Source: UBA4971 sp900019985 (GTDB lineage: Bacteria; Bacillota; SHA-98; UBA4971). Taken from it: a DNA stretch of 64,000 nt. The notes beneath the pieces were generated by a model. The model did not search any database. It was not told where the DNA came from and saw only the letters and a program-made list of their open reading frames with translations. The stretch spans positions 496,001 to 560,000 of the forward strand of contig JBMNFG010000009.1 in the NCBI GenBank assembly GCA_050949175.1. The letters run 5' to 3'. Both the position numbers and the translations under genes were made by a program. Below, piece by piece: positions 58,913 through 64,000 of this stretch (position 1 is its first letter; each line of letters opens with the position of its first letter).

Positions 58913-60025
58913 ATGGAGTTTAAAGTTGAAGCTACTTGCGGTAAAACCTTGGCTCGAGCAGGTGTCCTGACAACACCCCACGGGGTCATCAAGACCCCGG
59001 TTTTCATGCCTGTTGGGACTCAAGCAACTGTGAAAGGTTTGTCTTCCGAAGATCTTGCCGAGATAGGTGCAGGTATTGTTTTGGCGAATACATATCATCT
59101 CTATCTGAGGCCAGGTCATGATGTTATACGTGATGCAGGCGGTTTGCATGCGTTTATGAATTGGGACGGAGCCATCCTTACTGACAGCGGAGGATTTCAA
59201 GTGGCAAGCCTTGCAAAGCTCAGGGAAGTAACTGATGATGGAGTCCGGTTTACATCCCACATTGACGGGTCAAGCCATTTCCTCGGGCCTGAGGTTGCCG
59301 TTGCCATCCAGGAAGCCCTCGGTGCAGATATTATAATGGCGTTCGATGAGTGCGTTCGCTACCCTGCAACTTACGAATACGTAAAAGCAGCTAATGAGAG
59401 GACCATCAAATGGGCGATCCGTTGCAAGGAGGCAAAGAGCAGGGAGGACCAGGTGTTGTTCGGCATTGTGCAGGGAGGCGTGTTTCCTGATCTCAGAGAG
59501 GAAAGCGCAAAAGCCCTGGTTGAAATCGGTTTTCCCGGTTATGCAATCGGCGGCCTGTCCGTAGGAGAGCCGAAGGATGAGATGATTGTTGCCTTGGAAA
59601 GCTCCATTGCGCATTTACCGGAAGATAAGCCAAGATATCTGATGGGGGTAGGAACTCCATGGGATTTTGTGGAAGCGGTTGCCCGAGGTGTCGATATGTT
59701 CGACTGCGTATTGCCGACACGCGTTGCCAGGCATGGCACTGCCTATACCTCAGAAGGCAGGATAATCGTTCGCGACAAGCCCTATGAAAGGGATTTTACG
59801 CCCCTTGACCCTGCATGTGATTGCATCGTATGCCGCAATTATACCCGTGCATACCTGCGGCATTTAATCAGGACCAAGGAGATGCTTGGGGCAAGGCTTC
59901 TTTCTTACCATAACGTGTATTTTTTCATTAGATTTATGGGAGATATACGTAATGCAATCGTAAATGGGACTTTTCCTCAATTTCGGGAGGATTTTCAGAA
60001 GCGCTGTGGAACTATCGGAAGGTAA
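58913..60025 (+). CDS. tgt: tRNA-guanine transglycosylase
   Basis: A 370-residue enzyme that exchanges guanine-34 for preQ1. Motifs are MPVGTQATVKG, LTDSGGFQ with the catalytic Asp, FDEC, GGLSVGE, DCVLPTR and the zinc site CDCIVCRNYTRAYLRH near residues 303-318. ATG at 58913 with GGGATGTGG upstream. Confidence 0.96.
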   Translation: MEFKVEATCGKTLARAGVLTTPHGVIKTPVFMPVGTQATVKGLSSEDLAEIGAGIVLANTYHLYLRPGHDVIRDAGGLHAFMNWDGAILTDSGGFQVASLAKLREVTDDGVRFTSHIDGSSHFLGPEVAVAIQEALGADIIMAFDECVRYPATYEYVKAANERTIKWAIRCKEAKSREDQVLFGIVQGGVFPDLREESAKALVEIGFPGYAIGGLSVGEPKDEMIVALESSIAHLPEDKPRYLMGVGTPWDFVEAVARGVDMFDCVLPTRVARHGTAYTSEGRIIVRDKPYERDFTPLDPACDCIVCRNYTRAYLRHLIRTKEMLGARLLSYHNVYFFIRFMGDIRNAIVNGTFPQFREDFQKRCGTIGR

Positions 60026-60067
60026 ATAACGGCGAGAGCGGAAAACTACTACAATGAGGTGAAATGA

Positions 60068-60382
60068 ATGGATGCACAACAAGGTTCCATGGTATCGAGC
60101 CTGGTAATGCTTGCGCTGATGTTTGGGATCTTCTACTTTTTCCTCATCAGGCCCCAGCAGGTCCAGCAGAAGAAACGCAAGGAGATGCTGGATTCCTTGC
60201 GCAAGGGAAATACAGTAATTACAATCGGCGGAATCTACGGTCAGATCGTCGATGTAAAAGATGATAATCTTGTACTTCAGATTGCAGACAACGTTAGGAT
60301 CAGGACCGTGCGCGGCGCAGTCAGTTCAGTCCTGGGTAAAGGTGAAGCAGCCAAAGACAAAGACCCCGGATTAGCTGAGTGA
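60068..60382 (+). CDS. yajC: Preprotein translocase accessory subunit YajC
   Basis: A 104-residue protein with one membrane helix (MLALMFGIFYFFLIRPQ) and the YajC core KGNTVITIGGIYGQIVDVKDD. It associates with SecDF. GAGGTGAAATGA precedes the ATG. The usual direct yajC-secD link is broken here by an exported protein and two minus-strand genes. Confidence 0.94.
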   Translation: MDAQQGSMVSSLVMLALMFGIFYFFLIRPQQVQQKKRKEMLDSLRKGNTVITIGGIYGQIVDVKDDNLVLQIADNVRIRTVRGAVSSVLGKGEAAKDKDPGLAE

Positions 60383-60429
60383 GACAGGTGAGACAGGTAG
60401 GATTCAGAGCTCAAATGGGGGGAGAGTAC

Positions 60430-61206
60430 GTGAGCAAGAGGCTTCTTGTGTGCTCTGTCCTACTGTTAGCCTTGGGTTTTTCCTGCTATGCCCTTGCTGA
60501 AACCCATACGCACATCGAGGAACTGGCTAAAGACTATGTTCTTGCAGTTGAATCCGGCAACTATGATAAAGGGATAGAGCTTGCTCAAGGGGCAGCAGTA
60601 TCGTTGGTAGAGTACATGAAGGCCCGCGGCGTAAGCCGGGAGGGCCCTGTTTGGGCCGTTTCGTGTGAAAGCACGGAAATTGCCGGCTACTGGCTGGTCA
60701 AGGTCGTGTTTAAAGATGAGGAGGGAAGCTACGGGGTCAGGTATGTGCGAGTTGCAAAGCCAGATGAGTCAGGATTTGCAGTCGTTGATGACGGTAGGCG
60801 CGGCAGAGGTTGGGCCTCAGACAGTTTTATGCCGGGGATAATATTCAGGGAACCTCATGAAATCGACGGCCTTAAAGTGACTGTCTTATCTTTGCTGGAA
60901 TTACCGTCTGAGATCAAATTCGATATTCTCATAGAGAACGGGCGGGATGAGGAAGTAGCAATTTATCCCCAGCTTGAAGCATATTATACTGTTGAGACTG
61001 CACGAATCAGAAGGACTTATTACTACCCGATTCCTGTAGAAGGTAATGATATCGACGGACCGATTCCGGCTAAGAGCTCCAGGAGGGGGTTTCTCATATT
61101 CCCCAAGTTCATCTCCGATTTTGCCGATGATCCTAACCTTGAAGGCTTAAGATGGGCCTTATACATACCATACGGAGTTGATAAGCAATTCGTTATTGAA
61201 CGTTAG
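60430..61206 (+). CDS. Exported protein of unknown function
   Basis: A 258-residue protein with a clear N-terminal signal peptide (KRLLVCSVLLLALG, likely cut after ALA near residue 25). The mature part begins as a small alpha-helical region (about 25-60) and ends in a beta-rich domain with VYPQLEAYYTVE-like strands. GTG start at 60430 after GGGGGGAG; the frame's earlier start at 60379 overlaps yajC and covers a short direct repeat, GAGACAGGTGAGACAGGT. No family recognised. Confidence 0.65.
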   Translation: MSKRLLVCSVLLLALGFSCYALAETHTHIEELAKDYVLAVESGNYDKGIELAQGAAVSLVEYMKARGVSREGPVWAVSCESTEIAGYWLVKVVFKDEEGSYGVRYVRVAKPDESGFAVVDDGRRGRGWASDSFMPGIIFREPHEIDGLKVTVLSLLELPSEIKFDILIENGRDEEVAIYPQLEAYYTVETARIRRTYYYPIPVEGNDIDGPIPAKSSRRGFLIFPKFISDFADDPNLEGLRWALYIPYGVDKQFVIER

Positions 61207-61219
61207 TGCTATAACAGGT

Positions 61220-61251
61220 GAGGCGCCCTCTGTGACTGAGGACGCCTCTTT
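61220..61251 (+). terminator. Terminator after the exported-protein gene
   Basis: GAGGCG (61220-61225) pairs with CGCCTC (61243-61248), with inner CCTC/GAGG pairing around single-base bulges, followed by TTTGTT. It lies between convergent genes. Confidence 0.5.
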
Positions 61252-61271
61252 GTTCGGCGCTGTAGGTGGAT

Positions 61272-61607
61272 TCAATAGAATGTTCCAGGTTGCCATAGCT
61301 GTATAACTGATCTTTCATCGATCCCCAGCCATAATTGATCTGCCGACATGATGACAGGGCCCCAGGTCCGGACGAATTCTTCGTTTACGTTACGAGTTGC
61401 ATATCCATTGTCAGTAGAGGCGATCCAAAGGACTGAGTTTCCTTCTTGGGCAGATTTTCTGAACCAGCTTGCCCTTGCTACAGCGTAATTCAGTTGGCGT
61501 GAGGCCTCGAGTATTTGCTGCTCCTTTTCTTCGGCCACCAGGCTGTCAATGTATTCTTGCATTTCAAGGAATTCCTCTTTTGTATACGCGCGCTCTATAG
61601 GAATCAC
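61272..61607 (-). CDS. Small protein of unknown function
   Basis: A 111-residue soluble protein: a Glu-rich helical N-terminus (about 8-45) and a C-terminal part with VLWIASTDNGYATRNVNEEF and ADQLWLGIDERSVIQLW. Asp and Trp are prominent. No family recognised. It follows the YabG-like gene by 11 bases on the same strand, so the two form an operon. GTG at 61607 opens the frame, but an ATG at 61562 has a better-spaced AGAGGA site. Confidence 0.5.
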   Translation of the reverse strand: MIPIERAYTKEEFLEMQEYIDSLVAEEKEQQILEASRQLNYAVARASWFRKSAQEGNSVLWIASTDNGYATRNVNEEFVRTWGPVIMSADQLWLGIDERSVIQLWQPGTFY

Positions 61608-61618
61608 TCCCTTTCATT

Positions 61619-61840
61619 TTAGACGATTTTCCTTTTCAATGCCTCGAAGTGTTCTTCTTGCATTACTTCATAGTCGGAGTCTACCTTGACGAGGTCATTC
61701 AGAGGGGCGTCAGCCATTACCCGAGCGCATATGCCTCGCAACAAGGCGGTACCCTCATTGAGAGACACTACTTTGAAGACCAAATCTCCGTCATGAGATT
61801 TTCTGATTACTAGATCACCGATAGCCAGGAATTCCTTCAT
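61619..61840 (-). CDS. Stand-alone YabG N-terminal-like domain
   Basis: A 73-residue protein whose sequence (AIGDLVIRKSHDGDLVFKVV, ALLRGICARVMADAPLNDLVKV) matches the first domain of the sporulation protease YabG. The YabG peptidase domain does not follow in any frame, so this is a truncated or dedicated form. The ATG at 61840 has GGGGGGAGGG upstream; an earlier ATG in frame lacks a site. Confidence 0.55.
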   Translation of the reverse strand: MKEFLAIGDLVIRKSHDGDLVFKVVSLNEGTALLRGICARVMADAPLNDLVKVDSDYEVMQEEHFEALKRKIV

Positions 61841-62026
61841 TTCCCTCCCCCCAGGCATAGTCACATCCTGGCACATCCACTTCTCGTGTCAGCTTCCAGT
61901 CCTCGCTATAGTGTATGTAAGACCTGTGGAACAAGTCACAATTCCAGGGACTTTCCACCATGGCAGAGGCGGCTGCTGCCTCTTATTTCACGTTGCCATG
62001 CTGGGGCGGAAGGGCACATACCCAAA

Positions 62027-62055
62027 TTGACAAGGGTATATGTAGCTCATATAAT
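62027..62055 (+). promoter_or_regulatory. Promoter of secDF
   Basis: Perfect consensus: TTGACA at 62027-62032, 17-base spacer, TATAAT at 62050-62055. The start near 62062 is about 36 bases before secD. It gives secDF its own strong promoter, separate from queA-tgt-yajC. Confidence 0.85.
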
Positions 62056-62097
62056 TGGGTTATGCGATTTTGGGATGGTGAAGGAGGAACCCGCTGT

Positions 62098-63291
62098 ATG
62101 AGGCCAGGAATCGTTTGGAGGTTTGTAGGCCTGGTTATAATCATAGTTGTATGCACCCTGGCCGTCTGGAAGCTCCCTATAAATCTTGGGCTTGATTTGC
62201 GTGGCGGGACCAGGATGGTCCTGGAAGCCAGAGATACCGAGACAATCAGTGTTGATGATGATGCTGTTTCCCGCGCAAAGGAAGTTATCGAGAGACGAGT
62301 GAACCAGTTGGGTGTTCAAGAGCCTGTGATCTACAGGCAAGGGCCAAGGCGTATCATCGTGGAACTGGCAGGGGTGAAAGACCCGGCCAGGGCCAGAGAG
62401 ATTATAGGGCGTACAGCTCAATTGGAGTTCATAGATGAACGGGGCAACATAATCATCACAGGCAATGATCTGAAAAGTGCAGTAGCCGGATATGATCATT
62501 ACAACCGTCCTTCCGTAAACTTTGAACTTACCCCGGAAGGCTCCAGGAAATTCGAAAAGGCTACTTTACAAAACCTGGGGCGAAAGATATCCATATACCT
62601 TGATGACCAACTCCTATCAGCTCCGGTAGTGGAGACTGTGATCAAAGACAAAGGCCAGATTTTAGGGCTGGGAAGTATAGAGAGAGCAAGGGATTTATCT
62701 ATGATGCTGAGGGCAGGGGCCCTTCCTGTGCCTTTGGAAGTCCTTCACGCTGAAGTCTTAGAACCCACCCTTGGCCAGGAGTCTATAGACAAAAGTAAAC
62801 TTGCTGCCGGCATTGGAGCCGGGCTTGTGGTTCTGTTTATGCTGATTGTGTATAGATTTCCCGGGTTTATTGCAGATATCGCCCTTGTGATATACTCGCT
62901 GATTGTCATGGCTTCACTGGCAGGCCTTAAGGCGGTACTGACTTTGCCTGGAATAGCAGGTCTTATTCTTTCGCTGGGCATGGCTGTTGACTCCAACATC
63001 ATCATTTTTGAGAGAATAAAGGAAGAGCTCAAGAGCGGTAAACGTGTGCGCGCTGCTATTGAGAGCGGATTCTCCCGGGCCTTTGGGTGTATTCTCGATT
63101 CAAATGTGACGACCCTGATTACTGCAGGTGCTTTATACTTCTTCGGTTCAGGCGCTGTAAGAGGGTTTGCAGTAACGCTTGGATTGGGAATTGTCGCAAG
63201 CATGTTTACAGCTATCGTTGTTACAAAGCTGATCCTCGTTGCTGTAGTAGACAGAAACCCTGAAAAATGGGGAAAGCACTTCGGAGTTTAA
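62098..63291 (+). CDS. secD: Protein translocase subunit SecD
   Basis: A 397-residue RND-family protein: first membrane helix near residues 8-24, the LGLDLRGGTRMVLEA motif after it, the periplasmic P1 region and five more C-terminal helices with GLILSLGMAVDSNIIIFERIKEE. It is on the short side for SecD, but complete. The ATG at 62098 follows AAGGAGGAA; the longer frame from 61960 runs through the promoter. It uses proton motive force to assist Sec export. Confidence 0.94.
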   Translation: MRPGIVWRFVGLVIIIVVCTLAVWKLPINLGLDLRGGTRMVLEARDTETISVDDDAVSRAKEVIERRVNQLGVQEPVIYRQGPRRIIVELAGVKDPARAREIIGRTAQLEFIDERGNIIITGNDLKSAVAGYDHYNRPSVNFELTPEGSRKFEKATLQNLGRKISIYLDDQLLSAPVVETVIKDKGQILGLGSIERARDLSMMLRAGALPVPLEVLHAEVLEPTLGQESIDKSKLAAGIGAGLVVLFMLIVYRFPGFIADIALVIYSLIVMASLAGLKAVLTLPGIAGLILSLGMAVDSNIIIFERIKEELKSGKRVRAAIESGFSRAFGCILDSNVTTLITAGALYFFGSGAVRGFAVTLGLGIVASMFTAIVVTKLILVAVVDRNPEKWGKHFGV

Positions 63292-63304
63292 GGGGGTCGT
63301 CCCA

Positions 63305-64000
63305 TTGGATATCATCGGCAAGAGACGAGTATACCTTGCCATCTCGGCCATCCTCGTGATCCTAGGACTTATTGTCTTAGGAGTGGTTGGCCTGAACCTG
63401 GGAGTGGACTTTACAGGCGGGTCTCTCGTCAGGCTTAGATTTGATAGAGCAGTCTCAGCTCAAGAAGTCAGAAGTGCCTTAACAACAGGAGACTTAGCCG
63501 AAATGGACCTGTCAAAGGCTGTTATACAACCTATTCGTGGTACATCTGATGTGCAGATCAGAGCGCAGGTTGGAGGAAAGCCTTTAAGCGTTGAGCAAGT
63601 TAGCAAGGTAGTTGACGTGCTGTCTCAGCGTTTTGGCTCTGTTAGCGTTGTTGAATCACAGATGGTAGAAGCAGTCATCGGAAAAGAACTCCTTAATAAG
63701 GCATTGGTTGCCATAATCCTTTCATGCGTGGGCATTGTCGCGTACATCTCATTCAGATTCGAGTTTAAGTTCGGTGTTGCTGCTGTACTCGCCTTGATCC
63801 ACGATACCATAGTGGTTCTTGGGATATTCGCAATTCTAGGAAGGCAGGTAAACAGCCCATTTATCGCTGCTGTCCTCACGATCATCGGATACTCTATCAA
63901 TGACACCATCGTGATTTACGACAAAATACGAGAGAATCTAAGGCTCAGGAAAAAGGATACTGTTCCCGAGATAGCAAACATCAGCATACTCCAGACGATG
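63305..64000 (+). CDS. secF: Protein translocase subunit SecF (cut by window edge)
   Basis: The frame opens with TTG at 63305, 13 bases after secD, and is still open at the end of the window (232 codons). Visible features are the first membrane helix, LGVDFTGGSLVRLRF, VVESQMVEAVIGKELLNKA, and ALIHDTIVVLGIFA / IIGYSINDTIVIYDKIREN, all SecF signatures. The C-terminal end lies outside the window. Confidence 0.94.
   Translation, partial: MDIIGKRRVYLAISAILVILGLIVLGVVGLNLGVDFTGGSLVRLRFDRAVSAQEVRSALTTGDLAEMDLSKAVIQPIRGTSDVQIRAQVGGKPLSVEQVSKVVDVLSQRFGSVSVVESQMVEAVIGKELLNKALVAIILSCVGIVAYISFRFEFKFGVAAVLALIHDTIVVLGIFAILGRQVNSPFIAAVLTIIGYSINDTIVIYDKIRENLRLRKKDTVPEIANISILQTM

Noticed and set aside
60379..60430. 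Longer form of the exported protein starting at 60379
   Set aside because: It would overlap yajC, cover a short direct repeat and put 17 residues before a standard signal peptide; GTG at 60430 has the better ribosome-binding site.
61619..61840. Full YabG broken by a frameshift
   Set aside because: The region downstream on the minus strand does not encode YabG peptidase motifs in any of its frames, so a simple frameshift does not explain it.
1..64000. Insertion sequences, prophage, CRISPR arrays, toxin-antitoxin pairs or rRNA genes
   Set aside because: None seen. Gene content and order are those of a conserved chromosomal backbone, with no transposase, integrase or repeat-spacer pattern.

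Overview
The window is a dense, almost entirely plus-strand stretch of chromosome from an anaerobic, endospore-forming member of the Firmicutes (Clostridia in the broad sense). Sporulation is shown by germination protease Gpr, SpoIIP, an alpha/beta-type SASP, a SpoIVFB-like M50 protease, YqfC/YqfD and a YabG-like fragment. Anaerobic energy metabolism is shown by a full Rnf complex, NfnAB and formate-tetrahydrofolate ligase. The gene order (mre-min-rod, rplU-rpmA-obg-nadD-rsfS, comEA-comEC-holA-rpsT-gpr-spoIIP-hrcA-dnaJ-rsmE-mtaB-rpsU-floA-yqfCD-phoH-pgpH-ybeY-dgkA-cdd, queA-tgt-yajC-secDF) is the classical Firmicutes backbone, with several losses and substitutions. TTG and GTG starts are very common. 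I cannot name a genus.

Layout. 1-10 kb: end of the redox sensor gene rex, a Rex-like operator, nfnAB, fhs, then rnfCDGEAB, an energy-conservation block linking ferredoxin, NADH, NADPH and C1-folate chemistry. 10-12 kb: a Y-shaped inverted-repeat or RNA element, a SASP gene on the minus strand, and apbE, the FMN transferase that would flavinylate RnfD and RnfG. 12-22 kb: maf, radC, mreBCD, mrdA, minCDE, rodA (cell shape and septum placement), then a miniature SpoIVFA-like gene with a SpoIVFB-like protease. 22-30 kb: a radical SAM pair, RNase G, L21, L27, Obg, NadD, an RRM protein and RsfS. 30-33 kb: leuS behind a leucine-specific T-box leader. 33-44 kb: comEA, comEC, holA, rpsT (minus), gpr, spoIIP, two membrane proteins, CIRCE-hrcA, dnaJ (no grpE or dnaK). 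44-57 kb: rsmE, mtaB, HIT, rpsU, nfeD-floA, yqfC, a frame-broken yqfD, phoH, pgpH, ybeY, dgkA and two tandem DUF881-like membrane proteins. 57-64 kb: cdd, queA, tgt, yajC, an exported protein, two small minus-strand genes (one a stand-alone YabG N-terminal domain), secD and the start of secF.

The most unusual feature is in the leuS leader. A complete tRNA-Ala(GGC) gene, with encoded CCA and the G3.U70 alanine identity pair, lies exactly in the apical loop of T-box stem III. A 12-bp helix flanks the tRNA on both sides, and the stem I specifier (CTC, Leu) and the antiterminator/terminator are intact. Processing the tRNA out of the transcript would cut the riboswitch in two while leaving the halves paired. 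Other points worth following are a second flavinylation-like motif at the C-terminus of RnfG, the Y-shaped element at 10.1 kb, a promoter-leader-terminator unit before the RRM gene, and a run of trimmed sporulation genes.
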